Source: Myxococcales bacterium (GTDB lineage: Bacteria > Myxococcota_C > UBA6777). From it: a DNA stretch of 64,000 nt. Position numbers and translations under genes: made by a program. Below the pieces are notes generated by a model. It was not told where the DNA came from. It ran no database searches and was given only the letters and a program-made list of their open reading frames with translations. Positions 1-9,900 of this stretch are shown here, piece by piece; positions within the stretch are counted from its first letter, which is position 1; each line of letters opens with the position of its first letter. Location: NCBI GenBank assembly GCA_020632975.1, contig JACKEL010000005.1:310001-374000 (forward strand), in the 5' to 3' direction.

Positions 1-263
1 AAGCAACTCAAGGACCTGCACTTTTTGCAGAAGAAGTACAAGCGCGCTTCGCAATATGGGCAACCATCAAAGTTGCGCATGTCCACGTCAAACTTTTTAA
101 ATTCTGCTTGGGTGTAGGAGTCAGGTTCAGGAAAGTCGATTTCGAGACGAAGGAATCGTAAAACACCAGAAGGAAGGCGTTCGAACATCCAGAGTAGTTC
201 GGGATGCTCAGGGTGCCCAGCACATACGCCGGGAACAGCGACGAGGTCTTGTTGGCTCGTCAT
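1..263 (-). CDS. Zinc-ribbon protein, N-terminal part (3' end off the window)
   Basis: The reading frame opens with ATG at 263 on the minus strand and stays open to the window edge (87 codons seen). An AGGAGGA ribosome binding site at 271-277 lies about 7 bases upstream and fixes this start. The protein begins MTSQQDLVAVPGVC and has a CPYC...CKKC...C pattern near residues 72-87, which is a zinc ribbon. It loosely resembles the metal-binding C-terminal segment found with TerY-type proteins (family resemblance only). No signal peptide is visible, so it is probably cytoplasmic. The gene is divergent from the hydrolase at 393. Function is unknown because most of the protein may lie outside the window. 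Confidence 0.6.
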   Translation of the reverse strand, partial: MTSQQDLVAVPGVCAGHPEHPELLWMFERLPSGVLRFLRLEIDFPEPDSYTQAEFKKFDVDMRNFDGCPYCEARLYFFCKKCRSLSC

Positions 264-392
264 ACCGTATTCCTCCTATCTAGGGGCGATTAAGGGTGTG
301 TTGATGTATGATACGGCGTTTTCTATATCAAGCAAGACTTTTTTTCACGAGACCTTAAAACAAACAGATTTTCGGAAGCGAGAAAGAAACGA

Positions 393-1112
393 ATGGTCGA
401 AAAGCCTACAGTGATCTTGTTGCATGGTCTAGGGATAGACGGTCGGATTTGGGGAAGTCGCTTTTTGCGGGCACTCCAAGAAGGCGGCTTTCATCCGATT
501 GTGTTGGAGTATCCAAGCACACAAAATACCATCACGCAACATGCAGCGAGGATCGGTCAAGCCTTGGAAGATCGCGGCCTACTCAACAAAGAACTCTCCT
601 TTGTTTGCCACAGCTTGGGCGGACTGATCTTTTTGCGGATGTGCGAGATGTGGCCTGCTTTGCGGATACGAACGGGGATCTTGATATCTTCTCCTGTGAG
701 GGGTTCGCGAATGGCCCATGAGATGGAACGTTCGCGCGTGGGTCAGATTGCACGAAAGATGTTAGGCCCCGTCCTTTCGGAGCTTGCGCAACGTTGGCGT
801 GACCAATCTCGTTGGGGCGTCCTTGAAAAAAGAAAGTTTCCGCTTCATATCATCTACGGTCGTCGGCCTTTGCACCCTTTTGAACCAGCATCTTGGCTAG
901 GTCGTTGGCTTTTGCCCGAAACGCTCAAGCACGATGGTGTCGTTTGTGAAGATGAGATCGACACCTCTCATGCCCACAGCACCCACATCTTTCCTTATGC
1001 CCACAATCAAATCTTACGAGAACCCGTGGTGCATTTGGCCTTGCTTTCGTTACTTCGACATCCCGAAGGCGAGCAGATGGGGCCACATCTCGGGGTACAA
1101 GAACATAGATAG
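393..1112 (+). CDS. Alpha/beta hydrolase (lipase/esterase-like)
   Basis: 239 residues. An LLHGLG segment near residue 10 fits the oxyanion-hole strand of alpha/beta hydrolases, and CHSLGG (nucleophile Ser74) is the nucleophile elbow, with Cys where Gly is usual. A His-rich stretch near residue 195-205 (SHAHSTH) and the later HNQIL are candidates for the catalytic His. There is no signal peptide, so the enzyme is probably cytoplasmic. Related proteins are often annotated as PGAP1-like or triacylglycerol lipases acting on ester bonds; the substrate cannot be told. The start at 393 has only a weak purine-rich leader. It precedes secA by 86 bases on the same strand, but no shared function is apparent. 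Confidence 0.75.
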   Translation: MVEKPTVILLHGLGIDGRIWGSRFLRALQEGGFHPIVLEYPSTQNTITQHAARIGQALEDRGLLNKELSFVCHSLGGLIFLRMCEMWPALRIRTGILISSPVRGSRMAHEMERSRVGQIARKMLGPVLSELAQRWRDQSRWGVLEKRKFPLHIIYGRRPLHPFEPASWLGRWLLPETLKHDGVVCEDEIDTSHAHSTHIFPYAHNQILREPVVHLALLSLLRHPEGEQMGPHLGVQEHR

Positions 1113-1198
1113 CTTGCGCTTCAGTGAAAGGGAATTATACTTTCGCAGTTTCCCACACACGAACAAACCTCATTCCTCTCACATAAAACGAGTCTTTC

Positions 1199-3994
1199 AT
1201 GAGCATCATCAAAATCTTAGGTTCGCTTTTTGGAACCAGCAGCGGACGAAAAATCAAGAAAATGCGCCCGCTCCTGACGCGAATCAATTCACTCGAAAAT
1301 GATATGAAGGCACTTCGAGACGAGGAATTCGTCCCTCGCATGAATGCCTACCGCCAACGCCACGAAAATGGCGAATCTCTCGATAGTTTGCTCCCAGAAG
1401 TCTTCGCTTTAACGCGCGAAGCTTCTGTTCGCGCAACGGGCATGCGTCACTATGATGTCCAGATGATCGGGGGAATCACGCTCCACCAAGGCAAGATCGC
1501 TGAGATGAAAACAGGGGAAGGTAAAACGCTTGTGGCGACTTTGCCCCTCTGTCTCAACGCACTCAGCGGAAAAGGTACCCACCTCGTCACCGTCAACGAC
1601 TATCTCGCACGTCGTGACGCCGACTGGATGAGCAAGATCTACCGTTACCTTGGTCTTTCTGTGGGTACGATCACCCACGAACTCAGCGACACCCAACGAC
1701 GACGCAACTACGCTTGCGACATCACTTACGGGACCAACAACGAGTTTGGTTTCGACTACCTCCGCGACAACATGAAGTTCGGACTTGACGAGTACGTCCA
1801 ACGCGAACTGAACTACGCCATCGTGGACGAGGTTGACTCGATCTTGATCGACGAAGCACGTACGCCTTTGATCATCAGCGGAACCTCTGATGACTCCACA
1901 GAGATGTACTTTGTCGTTGACGCGATCATGCCTCGACTCCAAAAAGGACTTCACTTCTCCGTTGACGAAAAGTCCCGATCTGTCGTCCTTACCGACGAAG
2001 GGGTTGAGCGCGTCGAGAAGCTGCTCCAAGTCCAAAACCTCTATGAGCCCAACAACATCCTGCTTTTGCACCACGTCACCCAAGCACTTCGTGCCCACGC
2101 TGTGTACAAAAAAGACGTGGATTACATGGTCAAAAGTGGCGAAGTCATGATCATCGACGAGTTTACAGGACGCGCCCTCCCCGGTCGCCGCTGGTCTGAT
2201 GGTCTCCACCAAGCTGTCGAAGCCAAGGAAAAAGTAAAGATCGAGCCTGAGAGCCAAACGCTCGCAAGCATCTCTTTCCAAAACTACTTCCGCCTTTACA
2301 GCAAACTCGCAGGGATGACAGGTACCGCTGAAACAGAAGCGGCCGAGTTCCACAAGACCTACAAACTCGATGTCACCGTGATCCCCACGAACAAAAAGAT
2401 CGCACGTATGGACTACAACGACGTGGTTTACCGCACAGAACGCGAAAAGTTCGAAGCGGTGATCGACGAACTCGAAGAGTGCCACAAACGCGGACAGCCT
2501 GTCCTCGTAGGTACCGTATCCATCGAGCGTTCAGAGATCTTGCACAAGATGCTTACGCGTCGAAAGATCCCCCACCAAGTCCTCAACGCCAAGCACGACG
2601 AAAAAGAAGCTGAGATCGTCTCGCAAGCTGGTCGCAAAGGCTCCATCACCATCGCCACCAACATGGCGGGTCGTGGTACAGACATCATCCTTGGTGGAAA
2701 TCCCGAGCCCTTCGTCGAAAGCATCCTCGAACAACACAACGTCGATACAGGAACCATGGAATCTACGTTGTTTGTGAAAGAAGCGCTGAAAGGCGACGAG
2801 AAAAAAGCCCGCACCATGGGCAAAGAACTCGCCAGCATCTCAGACCATGACTTCAAGCGCATCTTTGAACGACGCGACGAATGGAAAAGAGAAGCTACCG
2901 AAGTCCTCTCTGCAGGCGGTCTTTTCATCCTTGGTACAGAGCGCCACGAGTCTCGTCGTATCGACAACCAGTTGCGTGGTCGTTCGGGTCGTCAAGGGGA
3001 CCCTGGTGCAAGCCGCTTCTACCTGTCACTCGAAGACGATTTGATGCGTCGCTTTGGTTCTGAACGCCTCAGCGAATGGATGGGCGCGATGGGGATGCAA
3101 GAAGGCGAACCCATCGAACACCGCATGGTGACGCGCGCCATCGAAAGCGCACAAAACAAAGTAGAAGCCCACAACTTCGAGATTCGTAAGCACCTCCTCG
3201 AATACGACGACGTTATGGACATCCAACGCAAGACCATCTACCGCTTGCGTCGTGAACTCCTCGCGAGTGAAGATGTCCACGAAAACGTGCTCGACATGAT
3301 CGAAGACGTCATCGTGGTGCTTCGCAACCGCTTCTGTCCTGACAAAACCCCCGTGGATATGTGGGAGTTTGAAGCGCTCGAAGAAAACTGTTTTGGACTC
3401 TTCCACTTCCGACCGAAGATCCTCTTGGATCACCTGATCTCCGCAAACGATCCCCATGAAGAGGTTGAAAATCTCCTCTGGACCCAAGTGGAAGAACAGT
3501 ACAAGCAACGCGAGCGTGAGCTTGGTCCCAAACTTCTCCGCCAGGTAGAACGCGAACTCTACCTCATGGATATCGACGAGCTTTGGAAAGATCACCTCAA
3601 AGCCATCGACCACCTCCGCGAAGGGATCAACCTCCAAGGCTACCGTCAGATCGACCCCAAGCTTGTCTACAAAAAAGAAGCTTACCAGATGTTCGAAGAG
3701 TTGCTTGAGCGCATCAAGACCGCTGTGGTCGAAAAACTCTTCCACGTCGAAGTCCAAAGCCAAGAACAACTCGAAGAAGCCATCGAAGAACGTCGTCGTC
3801 ACAACGAAGTCGAAATGCAGATGGAACACGCTGGCTTTGATGGAGAAGACGGAGATATCGGCGAACCTGATAAACCCGCAACTGTTCGTCGTGAGCGCCC
3901 CAAAGTCGGACGCAATGATCCTTGTTGGTGTGGCTCTGGGAAAAAATACAAAAAGTGCCACGGCAAAGACGAAAAAGGCAAAAGCGCTTCCTGA
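1199..3994 (+). CDS. secA: Preprotein translocase ATPase SecA
   Basis: 931 residues, the normal SecA length. SecA is the ATPase that drives unfolded precursor proteins through SecYEG at the inner membrane. Seen directly: Walker A MKTGEGKT at residues 103-110, the DEVDS box at 210-214, the RTPLIISG segment, the second nucleotide-binding motifs (TNMAGRGTDI; QLRGRSGRQGD), the helical scaffold, and a C-terminal zinc-binding SEC-C tail with the CWCGSG...KKCHG pattern, which in other bacteria contacts SecB and lipids. The start at 1199 gives MSIIKILGSLFG, a typical SecA N-terminus; the ribosome binding site is poor. It is complete and looks ordinary. The many secreted proteins in this window would be its clients. 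Confidence 0.98.
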   Translation: MSIIKILGSLFGTSSGRKIKKMRPLLTRINSLENDMKALRDEEFVPRMNAYRQRHENGESLDSLLPEVFALTREASVRATGMRHYDVQMIGGITLHQGKIAEMKTGEGKTLVATLPLCLNALSGKGTHLVTVNDYLARRDADWMSKIYRYLGLSVGTITHELSDTQRRRNYACDITYGTNNEFGFDYLRDNMKFGLDEYVQRELNYAIVDEVDSILIDEARTPLIISGTSDDSTEMYFVVDAIMPRLQKGLHFSVDEKSRSVVLTDEGVERVEKLLQVQNLYEPNNILLLHHVTQALRAHAVYKKDVDYMVKSGEVMIIDEFTGRALPGRRWSDGLHQAVEAKEKVKIEPESQTLASISFQNYFRLYSKLAGMTGTAETEAAEFHKTYKLDVTVIPTNKKIARMDYNDVVYRTEREKFEAVIDELEECHKRGQPVLVGTVSIERSEILHKMLTRRKIPHQVLNAKHDEKEAEIVSQAGRKGSITIATNMAGRGTDIILGGNPEPFVESILEQHNVDTGTMESTLFVKEALKGDEKKARTMGKELASISDHDFKRIFERRDEWKREATEVLSAGGLFILGTERHESRRIDNQLRGRSGRQGDPGASRFYLSLEDDLMRRFGSERLSEWMGAMGMQEGEPIEHRMVTRAIESAQNKVEAHNFEIRKHLLEYDDVMDIQRKTIYRLRRELLASEDVHENVLDMIEDVIVVLRNRFCPDKTPVDMWEFEALEENCFGLFHFRPKILLDHLISANDPHEEVENLLWTQVEEQYKQRERELGPKLLRQVERELYLMDIDELWKDHLKAIDHLREGINLQGYRQIDPKLVYKKEAYQMFEELLERIKTAVVEKLFHVEVQSQEQLEEAIEERRRHNEVEMQMEHAGFDGEDGDIGEPDKPATVRRERPKVGRNDPCWCGSGKKYKKCHGKDEKGKSAS

Positions 3995-4242
3995 TCCTCC
4001 TCAAATATCCCCCGAATCCCCCGTCCCATCGGCCCCTTCAACCAACCCTATCCTCCCCCAATCTCTCCCCCAAGGTTGCAGACACACAACCCCTCCCATA
4101 TCTTTTCTTCTGAGCAAGATCATCTGTGTTATAGTGCTCCGTAAAAGAAAAGGAAGTCGGCTGTACGTCGCTGAAATCCCTTCGAGATGCAGCGTACAAG
4201 CACGACACCAAGACAAAAACACGTACCTTGGTGAGAAGACCG

Positions 4243-5157
4243 ATGACCCGATATGTATTTTGGTGGATGGGATGGTTTGGCTTTTGTTGTCTGTGGGGTG
4301 GCCACGCAGCACACGCAGAGCCCGACTTTGTGCGCTTTTATGAACGCGGAAAACTCCGCCTTGGTCAGCGCATGTACTTCGACGCCATCAAAGACTTGCG
4401 TATCGCCGCAGGCACCGAAAAAGGCTCACAACACTTTGCTGTGCACTACCATCTTGCGCGCGCCTACTACTGGCTTCCTGATATCCAACGCGCGATGCAG
4501 ACCGTCGAAAAAGCCACCAAGCTCGCCAAAAACAACCGACAACGAGAAGCGCTCAACGATCTCAAACGCAAGATCAAAGACTACTACGGCGCTTTTCGGC
4601 TCGCGGCAGAAGTTGATCCCGAAGAAGTCGGAAAACTCAAGATCGTCTTTAAACCCAAAAGCCCATTCAGCAACGCCCATAAACGCCGATACTTCGAGAT
4701 CTTTACAAAGCGCCTCCAACGTCAAGGTGGGCTTGTCCTCAACAACAAAGCCATCTTCTTGCCCAAAGGCGACTACGAGATCACCATCCAACAAAACCAG
4801 TGCCTCAAGTACGGCTTTTCCTCCAACAAGCAAATCGTCCGCGACCTCACCATTGAGGACGATACCGCCAAACTCGCACTCATCGAAAAACCAAGCTGTC
4901 AGTGCACGGGCGGACAAAAGCTCTTCAAAGAAAAAAACCGCGTATACTGCGCTTGCAAGGCAGGTTCAGCATGGAACGCGCAGCTTGCGCGCTGTGAGAT
5001 CGCACGGGCAGCCAACCCCTTGCCATGGATCTTCCTTGGTGCGGGCATCTTGGTGGCAGGTGGCGTCGTCGCAGGCGTCGTCATCGCGGTAAACAGCCGC
5101 GATCTCGAAAATGCCCAAGCCGTGTCCACAGGGGGAGGAAAGATCAAACTTTGGTGA
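4243..5157 (+). CDS. Secreted/membrane-anchored TPR protein, copy 1 of a tandem pair
   Basis: 304 residues from the ATG at 4243; TTG (4228) and GTG (4231) lie just upstream in frame. An N-terminal signal peptide ends near AHA|EP. A TPR-like helical region follows (residues about 20-110, with YHLARAYYWLPDIQRA). Then come a basic middle domain, a Cys-rich patch (CQCTGG...CACKAGSAW), and a hydrophobic C-terminal segment (IFLGAGILVAGG...VVIAV) with a short tail. The protein is therefore probably periplasmic with a membrane anchor. It is a clear paralogue of the next gene: they share EPDFVRFYERGKLR, FSNAHKRRY and the Cys patch. A TATAGT hexamer at 4130 could belong to its promoter. The function is not recognised. 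Confidence 0.75.
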   Translation: MTRYVFWWMGWFGFCCLWGGHAAHAEPDFVRFYERGKLRLGQRMYFDAIKDLRIAAGTEKGSQHFAVHYHLARAYYWLPDIQRAMQTVEKATKLAKNNRQREALNDLKRKIKDYYGAFRLAAEVDPEEVGKLKIVFKPKSPFSNAHKRRYFEIFTKRLQRQGGLVLNNKAIFLPKGDYEITIQQNQCLKYGFSSNKQIVRDLTIEDDTAKLALIEKPSCQCTGGQKLFKEKNRVYCACKAGSAWNAQLARCEIARAANPLPWIFLGAGILVAGGVVAGVVIAVNSRDLENAQAVSTGGGKIKLW

Positions 5158-5339
5158 GCGCCTTCGGACTTCTTCACGTACACTTGGGACAGATCGCTCT
5201 TTGCAACGGTCTTGATTGTGAAGCGGGCGTTTTGTATCGTAGGTGTGGCACCTTGGAAATGGAACGTGGCTCGTGCGAAAGCACAACCACACCAACCAAC
5301 GCACCGCAAACGTCAGAACCTGACATATCGAGGTAAGAC

Positions 5340-6293
5340 ATGCAGCATCATTTTGGTTTGCGCTTTTGGTTCGCTTGCGTCATGGCAGGCGTTCTTTTTT
5401 GGTCTGGGCAGGCCCAAGCTGAGCCCGACTTTGTACGCTTTTATGAACGCGGAAAACTCCGTATGCGACAACGCCTCTTCTTCGATGCCATCAAAGACTT
5501 CAATGTGGCGATCCGCACCGAAAAAGGCTCACAACACTTTGCAGCGCACTACCACCTCGCGCGCGCCTACTACTGGCTCCCTGATATCCAAAAGGCTGTC
5601 CAGATGCTCGAACGCGCCAAAGGCTTGATCAAAAACAGCCGACAACGCGCTGCACTCGATGGCCTGATGCGCAAAATCAAAGATTACTATGGCGCTTTCA
5701 AGATCTCCCCTGAAGTGGACCCCGAAGAAGTCGGAAAACTTCAATTGCAGATCAAACCCAAAAGCCCATTCAGCAACGCCCATAAACGCCGCTACTACAA
5801 CCTTTTTAGCAAACGACTCAAACGCCAAGGTGGTTTTGCCCTCAACAGCAAAGAGATCTTTTTGCCCAAAGGCGACTACGAGATCACCATCAAAAAGAAC
5901 CAGTGTCTCAAGTACGGTCTCTTTGAGGGTAGCAAAGTCGTCACAGAAGGCACCATCGGCGATGCTCCCATGCAACTCAGCCTCAAAGAAAAACCAAGCT
6001 GTCAGTGCACGGGTGGACAAAAGCTCTACAAAGAAAAGGCCCGCCTCTACTGCGCTTGCAAAGTCGGCTCGGCTTGGGACGAAAAAGCTCAAATCTGCAA
6101 GCTTGTACGCGCAAACAACGTCCCATGGATCATCGGGGGGACCGTCATCGGCCTCGCTGTCGCAGGCGGTGTCGTAGCCACCGTTGTCATCTTGGCAACA
6201 GGCAGCAACACCAACCCCGTGGCATTGGTCAATGTATCTGGAAAGCCCAACACACCCACCAATACGGGCATTACCGAAACCGCGCAAAAGTAG
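5340..6293 (+). CDS. Secreted/membrane-anchored TPR protein, copy 2 of the tandem pair
   Basis: 317 residues. The ATG at 5340 has a good GAGGTAAG ribosome binding site. Signal peptide ending near AQA|EP, then the same order as the upstream paralogue: a TPR-like region, a basic domain with FSNAHKRRYY, the paired Cys motif CQCTGG...CACKVGSAW, a hydrophobic segment (WIIGGTVIGLAVAGGVVATVV) and an Asn/Thr-rich tail. Both the protein sequence and long DNA blocks match copy 1, so the pair is a tandem duplication that has diverged at the tail. A 182-base gap separates the copies, so each may have its own promoter. The function is unknown; a scaffold or assembly role in the envelope is a guess from the TPR fold. 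Confidence 0.75.
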   Translation: MQHHFGLRFWFACVMAGVLFWSGQAQAEPDFVRFYERGKLRMRQRLFFDAIKDFNVAIRTEKGSQHFAAHYHLARAYYWLPDIQKAVQMLERAKGLIKNSRQRAALDGLMRKIKDYYGAFKISPEVDPEEVGKLQLQIKPKSPFSNAHKRRYYNLFSKRLKRQGGFALNSKEIFLPKGDYEITIKKNQCLKYGLFEGSKVVTEGTIGDAPMQLSLKEKPSCQCTGGQKLYKEKARLYCACKVGSAWDEKAQICKLVRANNVPWIIGGTVIGLAVAGGVVATVVILATGSNTNPVALVNVSGKPNTPTNTGITETAQK

Positions 6294-6360
6294 CCCCCAA
6301 ACATCCCAACAGAATCCCCCACTCTCCCGACATATCGCTTTTCCTCAAGGTGTCGTCATG

Positions 6361-6610
6361 CCCATCCTCGCGACGAGATAGACGCCCACCCTCGTTACGC
6401 ATGAAGAACGCATCCTCGCGACGCGATGGCTGTACATCTTTGCGAGATGGTCGTACATCTTCACAAGATGGTGCGTATTCGCGGTATGGCTGCGCGCCTT
6501 CACAACGTGATAGCGGTACATCTTTGCGATGGCTAACTGCCCATCCTCGCGTTGTATTAGATGTGTATCCTTGTGTTGATATTAGATGTGCATCCTTGCG
6601 GCGTCCTTGC
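6361..6610 (+). repeat. Degenerate 20-25 bp tandem repeat in a 621-base intergenic region
   Basis: About eleven imperfect units of 20-25 bases follow one another, built on a core like CATCCTCGCGACG-GATGGCT, later drifting to TACATCTTTGCGAGATGG and CATCCTTGCG. On the minus strand the open frame shows a repeating 7-8 residue pattern (RKDVQPS, RREDAFF, RREDGHD), which follows from the repeat length being close to a multiple of three. No convincing start signal or homology supports coding. The rest of 6294-6914 holds no gene that I can support; 6611-6914 lies just downstream of the stop of the minus-strand Cys-rich gene and shows only purine-rich, low-complexity sequence near 6880-6914. Confidence 0.6.
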
Positions 6611-6914
6611 CTCACTTGTTCTTCTACGTACACAGAACAAAAGCTCTGGTCATCGTGTGCATCTCTCTTTTCCCTCGAAGAACCACACCAAAAGAAAAGC
6701 CCTCCCTACCCCAAAGACCATATCCCTCAACAAAACAGAGAGAACGTGACAGCAACACAGATCTCTCTAAAAGGACCGACTTATCGGACTTTCAGAGGAC
6801 ACGCCACCTACATAAAAACGTCTTCCAAATGAGAACGCACGGAGGTTGGTTTGTGTATGGATGGGTATTTGGTTGGGGAAGAGGAAGAAAGAGAAGGGAG
6901 GAACGAAGGAGGGA

Positions 6915-9900
6915 TTAGGGGGCGCAAGCACCGCTGACACAGTTGGGTGTTCCGCCATTGCACGTCACACCACAGTTACCGCAGTTGCTGGTGTCCGAAT
7001 CTGTATCGACACAAGCTCCACCGCAGATCTTAAAGCTAGAACCGCCCGAACATACGCAAGCTCCGCTTGAACAAGCTGAGTTTGCAGGACATGGGCTGTT
7101 ACAACCACCACAGTGGGTGTTGCTGGTGTTGGTGTTGACACATTGGCCCGCACAAATCTTGTTTTGTGGGCCACCTGAGCAAACACAAGTCCCGCTCGAA
7201 CAGCTAGAGCTGGAGGGACACGGGCTGTTACAACCGCCGCAGTGTGTATTGCTGCTTTGTGTATCCACACAGCTACCACCACAGAGGCTGAGAGCGCCCG
7301 AACACACGCAAGTTCCGCTTGTACAAGTCGAGTTTGTGGGGCACGGGCTGTTACAACCACCACAGTGTGTTGTACTCGTTTGCGTGTTGACACACTGACC
7401 ACCACAGAACTGCTGCCCAGAACCACAAGTACAACTACCGTTGACACAAGTCGATCCAGAGGGACACGGGCTGTTGCAAGCACCACAGTGTGTCGCGCTG
7501 GTTTGCGTGTTCACGCACTGCCCGCTACAGAAACTTTCACCCGTGTTGCAAGAACAAGAACCATTTTTACAGCTTCGCGGCGAAGCACAGGCATTGTTGC
7601 AAGCACCGCAGTGTGTCGCGCTAGAGAGGGTATCGACACATTGATTGTTACAGAACTGTTGTCCTGCGGTGGGGCACACACAAGAACCGCTTTGACAATC
7701 GCGGCCACCCGAGCAAACCAAACCACAAGAACCACAGTTGTTGTCGTTGTTGGTGAGGTTCACACAGGTACCGTTGCAGTTGGTTTGGCCGTTGGGACAG
7801 CATTTACCGTTGGTGCAGCTTTGTCCACCACCACACGAGTTGCCGCAAGCACCGCAGTGTTGGCTGCTTGTGAGTGGGTTGTGGCATGTACCACCGCAAT
7901 TGATCTGCCCATTGGTACAATCCTCAACGCACACCGCGCTCACGCAAACTTTCCCACCTGTACACTTCGCTCCGCAAGCACCGCAGTTATCGTTGTCTGC
8001 GGCCAAGTTGCGACAGGTACCACCACAACATCGGCCCGCACCTGAACACACAACCCCACAAGCACCGCAGTGAGAGATACTATCTTGGAGGTTGAAACAT
8101 CCGCCCGCACAAGGCGATTGGCCTGAAGGACAGTTGTCCAAACAGTTTCCAACCGAGCAGATCTTTCCGCCGCTACAAGCGTTGTTGCAGCTTCCACAGT
8201 TTGCAAGGTCGGACTGAGTATTTTTACAAACGCCACCGCAATCGTTGGGGACAGGTCCAGAAGGATCGCATCGACAAGAACTATTGATACAAACCTTACC
8301 ACCTGTACACTTGCGACCGCACTGACCGCAGTTGTTGATATCTGCTTTTAAGTCAGCACAACCGCTCGAACAAGCCGTTTGTCCAGAGGGACAGTTGTCT
8401 TGGCAAGTTCCGCTCGCGCAGATCTTTCCTGCGACGCATTTGTTTCCGCAGCTTCCGCAGTTGTTGTTGTCCAAGGAGAAGTTCGTACAAACACCATTGC
8501 AATCATCTGGCAAGAGGCCCGAAGGATCGCATTTACAGGCTCGGTTAGAACAGATCTTCCCGCCATTGCACTTGGTTCCACAAGAACCACAGTTGTTGCT
8601 GTCTGCGGTGACGTTGACACAAGCGCCACTACAAGCCGTTTGTCCAGAAGGACAGTTGTCACGACACTGCCCGCCCGAACAAATCTTTCCTGCAGCGCAT
8701 TTGTTTCCGCAGCTTCCGCAGTTTTCGTTGTCGGATGCAAAGTTTTTGCAAACACCATTACAATCGTTGGGGATATCGCCCGTACATCGGCAAGAACCGC
8801 TCGCGCAAATCTTCCCACCTGTACACTTACGACTGCATTGTCCGCAGTTGTTGGAGTCTGTTTGGAGATCCGCACAACCACTGGAGCAGGGATTTTGCCC
8901 AGAGGGACAGTTGTCTTGGCAAGTTCCACCTGCACAGATCTTCCCTGCGTCGCATTTTTTCCCGCAGATACCGCAGTTGCTATTGTCAGACTGAAGGTTT
9001 TTACAAACGCCAGAACATTCGTTTGGCAAGGCGCTGTTGGGATCACAACGACAAGCAGCGTTGATACAGGTTTTTCCACCCGTACACACGAGACCACAAC
9101 CGTTACAGTGGCTGGGGTTGGTCTTCAGATCCACGCATCCACCACTACAGGGGTTTTGGCCTGTAGGACAGTTGTCGAGGCACTTTCCACCCGAACAGAT
9201 CTTCCCTGCGGCGCATTTGTTTCCGCAGCTTCCGCAGTTTTCGTTGTCGGATGCAAAGAGTTTACAAACGCCGTTACACTCGTTGGGCAAAAGTCCCGAA
9301 CAACCGCATTTTCCATCCGAACAAGATTGACCACCAGTACAAACCTTTCCACAAGCACCGCAGTGCGAGGAGTTGGTTTGAAGATCCACACATCCCCCAT
9401 CGCAGGGATCTTGTCCCATCGGGCAGTTGTCGAGGCACTTTCCGCCCGCACAGATCTTACCAGGGGCACATTTGTTTCCACAAAAACCACAGTTTTCGTT
9501 GTCAGATTGGAGATTTTTACAAATGCCAGCGCAATCATCTGGCAAGGAGCTTCCAGACTCACATTGACACTGTTTGTTGATACACTTCTTGCCGTTTTCG
9601 CAGGTGGTACCGCAGGTTCCACAGTTCAAGGGGTCAGATTTGAGGTCAACACATCCGCCAGCGCAGGGATCTTGTCCCATCGGGCAGTTGTCGAGACAAA
9701 CTCCGCCCGCACAAAGTTTTCCAGGATCGCACTTGGCCCCGCAAGCACCGCAGTTTTGGTTATCAGAAAGGTAGTTTTTGCAAACACCATTACAATCATC
9801 AGGCAAAAGTCCCGAACATTGGCACTTTCCGACGATACATGTTTGGCCATTTTCACATTTTTGGTTGCAAGCACCGCAGTGATCAGAGTTGGTCTGCAAG

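Noticed and set aside
6271..6633. 120-codon minus-strand frame through the tandem repeat
   Set aside because: Its repeating Arg/Asp/Pro pattern follows from the DNA repeat length; no ribosome binding site or homologue recognised.
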